The notes under the pieces: generated by a model
The model's input: only the letters and a program-made list of their open reading frames with translations
Database searches by the model: none
Told to the model about the DNA's origin: nothing
NCBI RefSeq assembly: GCF_013823385.1
Contig: NZ_PNMA01000011.1
Span: 42,734 to 106,733, forward strand
Origin: Hyphomonas sp.
Lineage (GTDB): Bacteria; Pseudomonadota; Alphaproteobacteria; Caulobacterales; Hyphomonadaceae
Direction of reading: 5' to 3'
Length of the DNA: 64,000 nt
In this document: one piece after another, positions 25,904 through 33,484 of the stretch
Numbering within the stretch: position 1 is the stretch's first letter
Layout: each line of letters opens with the position of its first letter
Made by a program: the position numbers and the translations under genes

Positions 25904-26401
25904 ATGCTTCAGCCTGTGCGAACTGTGGCGGCCATGATCTGTCTCGTGTTGCCGATTGCCTGCGCGAGCGCGGGTGAGGCGAAGGAGGCGGCGCCGCTGC
26001 CGGTGACTTATGACGCGGCACTGGCCGAAAGGCTGGGGGCGGATGATCTCGGGATGCGGTCTTATGTGCTGGCGATCCTGAAGACCGGGCCGCAGGACGG
26101 TGTGATCACGGACAAGGTTCAGCGGGCGGAGCTTTTTTCCGGGCACTTCTCGAATATGGGCCGGCTGGCCGAAGAGGGAAAGCTGGTGTTGGCCGGGCCG
26201 CTGGGCGGGGAGGACGGGCGGCGGGGCCTGTTCATTCTCAACACGCCCGACATTGCCACGGCGCAGGAATGGGTGGCGAGCGACCCCACCATCGCGGCGG
26301 GCATCTTTACCGTGGATTACAGCAAGTATTACGGCTCAGCCGCGCTGATGCAGGTGAATGAGGTGCATGCGGTGATCCAGAAGAAGGGGATCGGGGAGTA
26401 G
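25904..26401 (+). CDS. Exported YciI-like protein
   Basis: The 165-residue protein starts with a signal peptide (MICLVLPIACASAGEA) that has a possible lipobox. The rest is a YciI/DGPF-type alpha-beta barrel: FSGHFSNMGRLAEEGKLVLAGPLG is the core helix-strand and DPTIAAGIFTVDYSKYYG a conserved end. YciI proteins are normally cytosolic and of uncertain function, so the signal peptide is unusual. AAGGGAGG precedes the ATG. Confidence 0.75.
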   Translation: MLQPVRTVAAMICLVLPIACASAGEAKEAAPLPVTYDAALAERLGADDLGMRSYVLAILKTGPQDGVITDKVQRAELFSGHFSNMGRLAEEGKLVLAGPLGGEDGRRGLFILNTPDIATAQEWVASDPTIAAGIFTVDYSKYYGSAALMQVNEVHAVIQKKGIGE

Positions 26402-26420
26402 GAAACGCGCGCCCCCGTTC

Positions 26421-26516
26421 CGTCATCCCGGAATTGCCGCAGGCAATGTCCGGGACCCAGAGGACCGTACGCCTGGATCCCGGTCTTTGGGCCTGCGGCC
26501 CAAAACCGGGAAGACG
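26421..26516. repeat. Palindromic repeat family C, copy 3
   Basis: CGTCATCCCGGAATTGC on the left, ACCGGGAAGACG on the right (one base off symmetry), and inner CCGGGACCCAG / TGGATCCCGG arms. It fills the gap between convergent genes. Confidence 0.8.
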
Positions 26517-26550
26517 CTCTTTAAAGGTTGCGTTTAAGTGCGGGTGCCGA

Positions 26551-28215
26551 TCAGCCCGCCAGGCCCCAGGCCTGCATCAGGATGTCGGCGAGTTTTTCCG
26601 TCCGGCGGCGGACGACATCGGAAGTCCAGGCATCCTGATCCATCAGGTCGCGGGTGAGCGCGAATTCCTGGCCGCCGCCGCCATTGAAGTAGATTTCCTT
26701 CTTGGCGCGGTAGTCCAGCCGGTCTGCCTGCTGGTTCACCTTGTTCGTAAGCAGAACGAAATTGCCCAGCGTGTCGCATTGTTCGCGCCGCTTTACCGGG
26801 TCGGGCCAGGTGATCATCCAGTGGCTGTCCTCGGGCGGGTTGCGCGGCAGGACATGTTCGACGGTGGCGTCCGATTCCGGCGGGATGGTGCGCCCGCCCG
26901 CGATGGCCGCGCACAGGCGCAGGGCAATCGCGCGGCGCTGGCCATAGGTGCCAAAGCGCGTGGTGAGCCGGTCGCGCAGCTTGCGGGCTTCGTCGCGGCT
27001 GATGGAGAGGGGGCCGGATTTGGCAAACAGCACGCGGTCATTGCGCACCGCTTCTGTAATCCGGGCGAGGCGTTTGTTGCGGGCCTCGCGCTCCTGCACC
27101 ATGACCTGGGACATGTAGGAGAGGCGCTCGAGGCCGGCGAAGAATTCCGGCGCCATCGGATCCTTGAGGCCGCGTTCGACGATGAACTGGATGGCCGGCG
27201 CCCGCCAGGTCTTGTGTTCGAGGGCGCGCAGCTGGTTGATACTGTCGAGCACGCTCTGGGGCGCGCCCATGCCGAGATGGTCGAAACCGGTTTCGACCAC
27301 GCGGAAGGCGGCGACATAGTTTGGCAGCATGTCGTCGAGGAAGGCGCGCGGATCGATCTTGTTCAGCACCGCCTTCTGGAAGCCGGCGAAGAGATCGCCC
27401 TTGGGCGAGCGGTCATGGATCGCGCGGATCTGGCGGAGCAGGTCGTCAAAGGCGCCGCCGCCGAGGATGGTCTCGTGCTCGGCCCAGCGCTCGGCATAGG
27501 CATTGGCTTCGTCAGCGGTGAATTTGGCGCGCTGGAACAGCTCGGTCTTGATGATGTCATGGGCGCCGGGCTCCTTGCCGCGCGTGTTCAGCACGCGGAA
27601 CACCTTGAAGCCCTGATCCTTGTTGTCGACCACGACACGTACGAGGGCGCAGCCGCCGGTGACGACATCGGCCAGGGCGCGGCGGCGCTCGGGCGCCATC
27701 TCGCGCAGCTCGCGGTGGAAGGCGGCGGCGTTGGCGATGATCTTCTGCTGGCTTTCGCTCTCGCCGGGCTCGTTATCCAGCTTCAGCGTGGCGCCGGGGG
27801 TCTGGATGGTGTCGCGGAAGAAGGCGCCGACATCATAGTTGAGGGCAATGCGCCAGTTGGCGCCTTCGCCAAGCAGGGGGCGGTCCTCGTCGGCGATCAG
27901 CTTGTGCAGCTCCTTGGAGCGGGCGGGGTCTGGCTCCAGATCGCGCAGCACGCAGAGGAGGATGGTGAGCGTGGTCAGGCGCTGCTGGCCATCGACGATT
28001 TCCAGATGGCCGGGCTCCTCGCCATTCACGAACACCAGCGCGCCGATGAAGTGGGCAATGGAGGCGTCCATCGCATCGACAAGGTCTGCCAGGAGGTCGA
28101 GCGCTTCCCGGTCGCCCCAGGAATAGCTGCGCTGGTAATGGGGCATGCGCAGCCGCTCGCCGGGCGCGAACACTTCGCTCAGAGAACTTTCCTGCGCGCG
28201 GACGCCAAGTTGCAT
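26551..28215 (-). CDS. DUF262/DUF1524 protein, GmrSD-like
   Basis: A 554-residue protein with both domains of the GmrSD type. The N-terminal DUF262 part has PHYQRSYSW (about 25-33) and the nucleotidase signature DGQQR (75-79) inside IVDGQQRLTTL. The C-terminal DUF1524 part has an HNH-like EHVLPRN near residue 457 and GNFVLLTNKVNQ. In GmrSD the DUF262 domain uses NTPs and the DUF1524 domain cuts modified DNA, so this is a possible type IV restriction enzyme against glucosylated or otherwise modified phage DNA. No other defence gene is nearby. The 277-aa FAH gene is divergent from it. Confidence 0.82.
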   Translation of the reverse strand: MQLGVRAQESSLSEVFAPGERLRMPHYQRSYSWGDREALDLLADLVDAMDASIAHFIGALVFVNGEEPGHLEIVDGQQRLTTLTILLCVLRDLEPDPARSKELHKLIADEDRPLLGEGANWRIALNYDVGAFFRDTIQTPGATLKLDNEPGESESQQKIIANAAAFHRELREMAPERRRALADVVTGGCALVRVVVDNKDQGFKVFRVLNTRGKEPGAHDIIKTELFQRAKFTADEANAYAERWAEHETILGGGAFDDLLRQIRAIHDRSPKGDLFAGFQKAVLNKIDPRAFLDDMLPNYVAAFRVVETGFDHLGMGAPQSVLDSINQLRALEHKTWRAPAIQFIVERGLKDPMAPEFFAGLERLSYMSQVMVQEREARNKRLARITEAVRNDRVLFAKSGPLSISRDEARKLRDRLTTRFGTYGQRRAIALRLCAAIAGGRTIPPESDATVEHVLPRNPPEDSHWMITWPDPVKRREQCDTLGNFVLLTNKVNQQADRLDYRAKKEIYFNGGGGQEFALTRDLMDQDAWTSDVVRRRTEKLADILMQAWGLAG

Positions 28216-28326
28216 CAGTCTACCCTTCTACTCGCGCCCTCCCTAGCTCTTGCCAAACCGGTCGACAACGCGAGATGAACACCCCGCAAGGTTCTTTGGG
28301 CAGTAGTGTGACAGGAGAGTAACGAT

Positions 28327-29160
28327 ATGCGCCTCGTGAGATTCGTGGCCGAGGGTCAGGTCCGGTTTGGCCATCTGGAAGGCGATACTGTCGTGCCGGT
28401 CGCAGGAGACAGCTTTGTCGAGGCGCTGGAAGGCCGGGAGAAGGGCGCCCCGCTGGCCCTCAGCGTGGTGCATCTTCTGGCGCCGGTGCCCCGGCCCGGA
28501 AAAATCCTGGGGATAGGTGTCAATTATGCCGCCCATGCCGCCGAGAGTGTGAGCTTCATTTCCACCGCCAAACCGGAGGTGCAGAAATGGTTCAACAAGC
28601 AGGCCACGGCCGTCAACGGGCCCTATGATCCGGTCCACCTGCCGAAGGTGTCCGGGCAGCTCGACTATGAGGGCGAACTGGTGGTGGTGATCGGCAAGCA
28701 TGGCCGGCATGTGCCCCGGGAGCGGGCCCTGGAAATCGTCGCAGGCTTTTGTATCGGTTGCGATTATTCGGTGCGCGACTGGCAGAAGGCGAGCCAGACA
28801 ATGATCATGGGCAAGGGCTTTGACACTCACGCCCCGTTCGGCCCGGCGCTGGTGACGCCGGATGAAATCGAGGACCTGCCGGGGCTGGAAGTGCGGTCTT
28901 ACGTGAATGGCGAGCAGCGCCAGTCCGGCCATGTCCGCGACATGATCCATGATATTGCGGCGCAGATTGCACATCTCACGGCGGCCTTTACGCTGGAGCC
29001 TGGGGATGTGATCTTTACCGGAACGCCGGCAGGGGTCGGCGCGGGGTTCGATCCGCCCAAATGGCTGAAGGCAGGTGACCGTGTACGCATCGAGATCGAC
29101 GGGCTGGGCCATATCGAGAACGAGATCGTTCCCGAGCCTGAGACCATGCGAATCGGGTGA
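28327..29160 (+). CDS. Fumarylacetoacetate hydrolase family protein
   Basis: A 277-residue FAH-fold enzyme. Metal ligands are recognisable in LDYEGELVVVIG (E-x-E, about 117-119) and in GCDYSVRDWQ near 145; LGIGVNYAAHAAE and VIFTGTPAGVGAGFDPP are further family blocks. Such enzymes hydrolyse or decarboxylate 2-oxo acids such as acylpyruvates. AGGAGA precedes the ATG. It stands alone between DUF262 and the EAL protein. Confidence 0.9.
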   Translation: MRLVRFVAEGQVRFGHLEGDTVVPVAGDSFVEALEGREKGAPLALSVVHLLAPVPRPGKILGIGVNYAAHAAESVSFISTAKPEVQKWFNKQATAVNGPYDPVHLPKVSGQLDYEGELVVVIGKHGRHVPRERALEIVAGFCIGCDYSVRDWQKASQTMIMGKGFDTHAPFGPALVTPDEIEDLPGLEVRSYVNGEQRQSGHVRDMIHDIAAQIAHLTAAFTLEPGDVIFTGTPAGVGAGFDPPKWLKAGDRVRIEIDGLGHIENEIVPEPETMRIG

Positions 29161-29484
29161 ACGGGGCGGCCTGCGCCGGGGAACGACGGGGCCTCGCCTT
29201 GCGGGCAAGGCCCCAGTCTCCCCCGAGATCGCCCCCGCTCCGGCCAGCACTGGCCGCGGACCGGGGGCGTTCACAAACGGGAACACCTCCTGGTTAACCT
29301 TTGATAATCCCGGTGTCCACGCGCCATCTGTAGCCAGAACATCAGGAAAAGGCCGCTTGTGGCTGATTTGCAACGGTTTGCCGCTGGCTTGCCGGACGGG
29401 GCAAATCAGGACAATTCCCAGCAATTCGTTAACTAATTTCGCCTTATTTTTAAGATTGATGGGCTGATTGCGGGTGCTGACCTG
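29161..29484. other. Intergenic region without a gene
   Basis: No coding sequence. It contains GC-rich hairpins, including GCCTTGC-GG-GCAAGGC at 29196-29211 and a GGCCAGCACTGGCC palindrome, and then a more AT-rich 160-bp part with GTTAAC sites and TTAACCTTTGATAAT (near but not equal to the CtrA pair TTAA-N7-TTAA). The AT-rich part probably holds the promoter of the TipF-like gene. Confidence 0.5.
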
Positions 29485-30723
29485 ATGACTTTTTTCTTGA
29501 TCCTCCTCTATCTCGCCGCAGGCGCGGGGACCGGGTACGGTCTCTTCACGCTGACCACGGCGGGCCTGCCGCTGTCGATTGCGGGCGGGGCTGGGCTGGC
29601 GGCGGTGCTCATCCAGATCCATGTTCTGATCCGCACCTCCCTGACGGCGAAGGCCGCCAAACAGGTGGAACAGCGCGTCGAGGGCTTCGAGCGGGAGATC
29701 ACCGACACCGCCCGCCGCATGAATGTGGTGGAGGCCCGCACGGACGCCATCGAGGAAACCGTCAAGATCGAGCTGGGCGAGCGCCGCGACGCGCTTGTCA
29801 ACGAGATGCGCCAGCTGGAAGGGCTGATCGACAAGCTGACCCGCAGCTTCGAGACGCGCCTGACCGACAGCACCGTGGCGGCGCGCGTGCAGCCGGTGGA
29901 AGACGCCGCGCTGCGCGATGTGCGCGACGCGCTGAAGGATGGCCGGGTGGACCTGCACCTGCAGCCGATCGTGTCGCTGCCCCAGCGCCGGGTGACCTTC
30001 TATGAAGGCTTCACCCGCCTGCGCCGCCCCGATGGCAGCCATATCACCCCGGCCGATTTCCTGGACGCGGCCCGCCGCGCCAATCTGATGGGCATCATCG
30101 ACAATTTCATGCTGTTCCGCTGTGTGCAGATCGTCCGGCGCCTGGCCGAGCGGGACCGCCGCGTCGGCGTGTTCTGCAATATCTCGTCCATCTCGCTGGA
30201 AGACCCGACCTTCTTCCCGATGTTCCTGTCCTTCATGACCGAGAACCGGGACCTTTCCGGCTCGGTGATCTTCGAGATCCGCGCCGACCGGTTCGAGCAG
30301 CGCTCGCCCACCATGCGCGCGAATATGGACAAGCTGACCGCGCTCGGCTTCCGCTTCTCGATCGACCATGTCGCGGGCATCGACCTTGACCTGCCGCGCC
30401 TGCAGGCGGCGGGCGTGCGCTTCGTCAAGGTGAATGGCAGCCAGCTGATCGACCAGCTGCGCGACCCGCATGGGCCCCGCCCGCTGACCGCGCTGAACCG
30501 CAAGCTGACCGGCAATGAAGTGGGCGCGGCCTTCTCGCGCTATGGCATCATGCTGATCGCCGAGAAGATCGAGGATGAGGCGAGCGTTGTCGAAATCCTC
30601 GAATACGAGATCCCCTTCGGCCAGGGCCATGTGTTCAGCGCGCCGCGCCCGATCAAATCCTCGCTGATGGAAGACACCGCGCCGCCGCGCGAGCTGATCG
30701 AGCGCCTGTCGAACTATCACTGA
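29485..30723 (+). CDS. tipF: TipF-like protein with degenerate EAL domain
   Basis: A 412-residue protein with two N-terminal hydrophobic segments (about 1-16 and 30-50), a coiled-coil region (55-130, with repeated Glu/Arg heptads) and a C-terminal EAL domain. The EAL signature is EGF (YEGFTRLRR), the ITE-type motif reads EIRA, and the DD pair reads DH (SIDHVAG), so metal-binding residues are missing; Asn in NISSIS, Lys in VKVNG and Gln in GQGHVF remain. This order matches TipF of Caulobacter, a c-di-GMP-binding, non-catalytic protein placing the flagellum at the new pole. The assignment follows architecture, not a search. Confidence 0.65.
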   Translation: MTFFLILLYLAAGAGTGYGLFTLTTAGLPLSIAGGAGLAAVLIQIHVLIRTSLTAKAAKQVEQRVEGFEREITDTARRMNVVEARTDAIEETVKIELGERRDALVNEMRQLEGLIDKLTRSFETRLTDSTVAARVQPVEDAALRDVRDALKDGRVDLHLQPIVSLPQRRVTFYEGFTRLRRPDGSHITPADFLDAARRANLMGIIDNFMLFRCVQIVRRLAERDRRVGVFCNISSISLEDPTFFPMFLSFMTENRDLSGSVIFEIRADRFEQRSPTMRANMDKLTALGFRFSIDHVAGIDLDLPRLQAAGVRFVKVNGSQLIDQLRDPHGPRPLTALNRKLTGNEVGAAFSRYGIMLIAEKIEDEASVVEILEYEIPFGQGHVFSAPRPIKSSLMEDTAPPRELIERLSNYH

Positions 30724-31029
30724 GTTTCAGCGCGTTTTATGTCCAGGTGTGCCCGGTGGCTGACAGGCTGCCGGGCCGCTTTGTTTCTGGCGCGGGGGTG
30801 CGCGGGATTTGCCTTTCGGGATCCCCGCCTGCGCGGGGAGGAGCGGGGACAGGGGCGGGAGTGGCTGAGCCTTGGCCATGTGGCTGTGTCCTCGCCGGGG
30901 GTGCCGGGAGGGCGCTTTTGGGTATTTTTGAAGGGATGGTGTTTGAGGCTCCCCCCTCCGTCCGCTTCGCGTCCACCTCCCCCGTAAACGGGGGAGGAGA
31001 GCAGCGCGCGGCCTTGCGGGATCTTTGCG
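30724..31029. other. Intergenic region with repeats, no gene
   Basis: No coding sequence can be supported. It contains a GC-rich hairpin GATCCCCGCC-TGC-GCGGGGA near 30818 and a family B repeat at 30948-30999. The downstream gene is on the other strand and ends at 31030. Confidence 0.5.
30948..30999. repeat. Palindromic repeat family B, copy 2
   Basis: GCTCCCCCCTCCG, then CACCTCCCCCG-TAAA-CGGGGGAGGAG, as in the copies at 16485 and 32035. Confidence 0.75.
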
Positions 31030-31716
31030 TCAGGAAGTGTCGGTGGCGAAGTAGGTGAAGACCAGGTCTGTCAGGTTGCGGAGGGTGTCTTTCTCGTGGC
31101 CGGGCAGGGCGCTGCGCAGGCCGGGGATGCGGTGGGGCGAGAGGGGGCAGGGCTTTGGCGCAGGGCCGGCAAAGTGGCGGCGCAGCCAGCGGGCGGCGAC
31201 GGCGTGGGGATTGCCGAGGGCAGCATGCAGCGCGGTGAGGCGGCGGGTGAAGCGGGCGGCGAGGTCGCGCGGCTTTGCGGCAGGGGCCGGCGGGGCGCTC
31301 AGGACATCATCTGTCAGTATACGGATGCGGGGCAGCTGTGAGGCGGGGAGATAGCCGGTCTTCGGGCGGGGCTGGGGCTCGCGCATGTTGAAGATGGGGG
31401 CGCGGGGGCTGGAGGTTTTCTGCGGCAAGACGGTCCCGGATCGCGGCTTTGCCGCGTCCGGGAGGGCGCGCGGTTTGGGGCGCTGCGGCAGGGGCTGGTG
31501 GGCGGCGAGGATGAGGACGACGCGGCGCAGGGCCGCCTCTGCGGGCACGAGGGCGTAAGCCGTCAGCTTGCGGATGAGGGTGTCGCTGGGCTGGGCGGTG
31601 CCGAGGCGCTCGAAGATGGAGTCGATATAATGGACAAAGCGCAGGATGAGCTGGCGCGCCTGTTCGAGCAGGACGTAGACGGGATCATCCGTGGGCTGAG
31701 GGGCGGCGTTTTCCAT
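31030..31716 (-). CDS. Hypothetical protein, 228 aa
   Basis: The first 75 residues look structured (DDPVYVLLEQARQLILRFVHYIDSIFERL; two amphipathic helices). The middle is Pro/Arg-rich and probably disordered, and a C-terminal helical region (DLAARFTRRLTALHAALGNP, WLRRHFAG) closes it. No signal peptide, no motif recognised; it is basic and may bind nucleic acid or membranes. The ATG at 31716 has no clear ribosome-binding site. It is flanked by repeats on both sides. Confidence 0.6.
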   Translation of the reverse strand: MENAAPQPTDDPVYVLLEQARQLILRFVHYIDSIFERLGTAQPSDTLIRKLTAYALVPAEAALRRVVLILAAHQPLPQRPKPRALPDAAKPRSGTVLPQKTSSPRAPIFNMREPQPRPKTGYLPASQLPRIRILTDDVLSAPPAPAAKPRDLAARFTRRLTALHAALGNPHAVAARWLRRHFAGPAPKPCPLSPHRIPGLRSALPGHEKDTLRNLTDLVFTYFATDTS

Positions 31717-31835
31717 GCGGAGAATATAGCATGGGGCCGGAGGGGGGTGGACAAGGCGGGGTTGGATTTGGGGGAAGGGGTTGAGGGGATTGGGGTTTTT
31801 GGGGGTGGAGGGGTGGATAAGGGCGGGAGCCCGCC

Positions 31836-31912
31836 CATCCTTCGACTTCGCTCAGGATGAGCTTCTAAAGCGCAACATCAGAGTAGCTCATCCTGAGCGA
31901 AGTCGAAGGATG
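31836..31912. repeat. Inverted repeat family D, copy 2
   Basis: CATCCTTCGACTTCGCTCAG plus GATGAG, then its exact inverted copy CTCATCCTGAGCGAAGTCG plus AAGGATG after a 25-bp spacer. This is the most regular of the three copies. Confidence 0.85.
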
Positions 31913-32034
31913 GCGGGCGTTGCTGCCCTCACCTCCCATTGCTGCGCAATGGGCCTGCTCCGGGCGTTTGCAGTGCAAACGCTGATCCTCCGCAGCCTCT
32001 CCCAGAGGGAGAGGGGTTTAGCGTTGTGCTTGCG

Positions 32035-32083
32035 GCTTCCCCCCTCCGCCCTTCGGGCACCTCCCCCGTGAACGGGGGAGGAG
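32035..32083. repeat. Palindromic repeat family B, copy 3
   Basis: GCTTCCCCCCTCCGCCC, TTCGGGCACCTCCCCCG, then TGAA and CGGGGGAGGAG. It ends 16 bp before the stop codon of the serine hydrolase gene. Confidence 0.75.
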
Positions 32084-32099
32084 TGCGTTGTGCCTGGGG

Positions 32100-33320
32100 C
32101 TACTCTGCCGTTTCAGCGTCGATCGCGCGTTGGACGGCGGTGTAGAAGGCGTCGCGGGCGGGCCATTCGCCGCTGCGCAGGCCGAGCGCGCTGGTCCAGT
32201 TGGCGTTGGAGGCGATGACGAGGTTTCGGGAAGGGTCGATGAAGATGCCCTGGCCGAAGATGCCGTCGGCCATGAAGGCGCCGTCGTCGCGCGTCCACCA
32301 TTGGAAGCCGTAGCCGAAGCCTGCCTCGCCGATATCGGCCTGCTTGACGGTGGCGGCGGGGAGCCAGTCTGTGGGGACGACCGGGCCGTTTGACGTGGTG
32401 GCGCCGTCGAGGATGAACTGGCCGAAGCGGGCAAAGTCGCGGGTTGAGGCCTGGATGCAGCAGCCGGAAATCTCATGGCCGTCCGAGCCGAGCAGCCAGG
32501 TGGCGTCCTGTTCCATACCATAGGGCGCCCAGATTTTTTCGGAGAGGTATTCGGCCACGGTCTTGCCGGTGGCGGCGCTGACGAGGACGCCGATGAGGTT
32601 CGTTTCGCCTGTGGAATAGTTCCAGACTTCGCCGGGGGGATGGGCGCGGGAGAGGGTGCGCATATAGGTGACGATGCCGATCTGGCCGGGGACGGGCTCG
32701 GCGCTGTCGAAGCGGGCGACATCGGAATTGGGGTCTTCATAGTCCTCGTTCCACGCAACGCCTGAGGTCATCGTCAGGAGCTGGGCGATGGTGACGTCAT
32801 CATAGGGGGAGCCGGCGAGGTCCGGGATGTATCGGGCGACGGGATCGTCGAGGCTGTCGATATAGCCATCCGCGATGGCGGCGCCGACGAGGGTGGAGGT
32901 GAGGGATTTGGCGACGGAGAAGCTGGTCCAGCGGCCCTCTGGCGTGAAGCGGTTGCCGTAGCGTTCGAGGCGGATCTGGCCATCCTGCAGGATGACGAGG
33001 GCGGCGGCGTTCTGGGCGGCGAGATAGGCGTCAAGGTCAAGCTCTGCGGAGAGATCGAGCGGGGCGCCTTCGGGCAGGGGGCGGATGGACGCCCCGCGCG
33101 GGATGGGGCGCGATTCGATGATGAAGGGCAGGCGGTCCATCATCCGGAAGGCCGCGTCCCGCTGGGGGCCGGACCAGAAGAGAACATCGCGGCCGGAGGG
33201 GGGATTGGCGAGGACGGCGCGCCAGTCCGGCCCGATCAGAACCCAGCCGGCCCCGAGGATAAGGGCGATGACAACGCCAACAATGCCGATACCCCGCAGC
33301 CATTTTTGTGCGCCGCCCAT
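32100..33320 (-). CDS. Membrane-anchored serine hydrolase (beta-lactamase fold)
   Basis: A 406-residue class C beta-lactamase-like enzyme with an N-terminal membrane anchor (IGIVGVVIALILGAGWVLIG). The SxxK motif is SVAK (about residue 134), the YxN-type motif reads YST in WNYSTGE, and SPYDDVTIAQLLTMTSGVAW is a typical block. Family members include esterases, D-aminopeptidases and penicillin-binding proteins; no specific role can be assigned. GGGAGG precedes the ATG. It is divergent from pccA with 164 bp between starts. Confidence 0.85.
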   Translation of the reverse strand: MGGAQKWLRGIGIVGVVIALILGAGWVLIGPDWRAVLANPPSGRDVLFWSGPQRDAAFRMMDRLPFIIESRPIPRGASIRPLPEGAPLDLSAELDLDAYLAAQNAAALVILQDGQIRLERYGNRFTPEGRWTSFSVAKSLTSTLVGAAIADGYIDSLDDPVARYIPDLAGSPYDDVTIAQLLTMTSGVAWNEDYEDPNSDVARFDSAEPVPGQIGIVTYMRTLSRAHPPGEVWNYSTGETNLIGVLVSAATGKTVAEYLSEKIWAPYGMEQDATWLLGSDGHEISGCCIQASTRDFARFGQFILDGATTSNGPVVPTDWLPAATVKQADIGEAGFGYGFQWWTRDDGAFMADGIFGQGIFIDPSRNLVIASNANWTSALGLRSGEWPARDAFYTAVQRAIDAETAE

Positions 33321-33484
33321 AAACCTGACCCTCCCGTCATTTTTTCCCGGCTGCCAGCTTTAGTTGGGCGCGGTTTCGCCGCAAGGCGCAGTGCAGCAAA
33401 TTGCCGGTGGGGCAAGCATGGACAAGGCGGCAGGGGCGGCTTAACGGAGACGGGTTTGTTACAGTTTTGAGGGGCCGAGGACGC

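Larger units (their letters stand above)
31717..32099. other. Intergenic region with repeats, no gene
   Basis: No coding sequence. Contains a G-rich stretch near 31730-31820, family D copy 2, a CCTCTCCC-AGA-GGGAGAGG hairpin near 31998 and family B copy 3. Both neighbours are on the minus strand. Confidence 0.5.

Noticed and set aside
26551..28215. Defence island around the DUF262 protein
   Set aside because: Neighbours are a YciI-like protein, an FAH hydrolase and a TipF-like protein; no second defence gene is present.
26434..28278. 614-codon plus-strand open frame
   Set aside because: Antisense to the DUF262/DUF1524 gene; composition is that of a GC-rich shadow frame without any domain pattern.
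28243..30720. 825-codon minus-strand open frame
   Set aside because: Runs through the FAH and TipF-like genes on the other strand; both of those have clear motifs and this frame has none.
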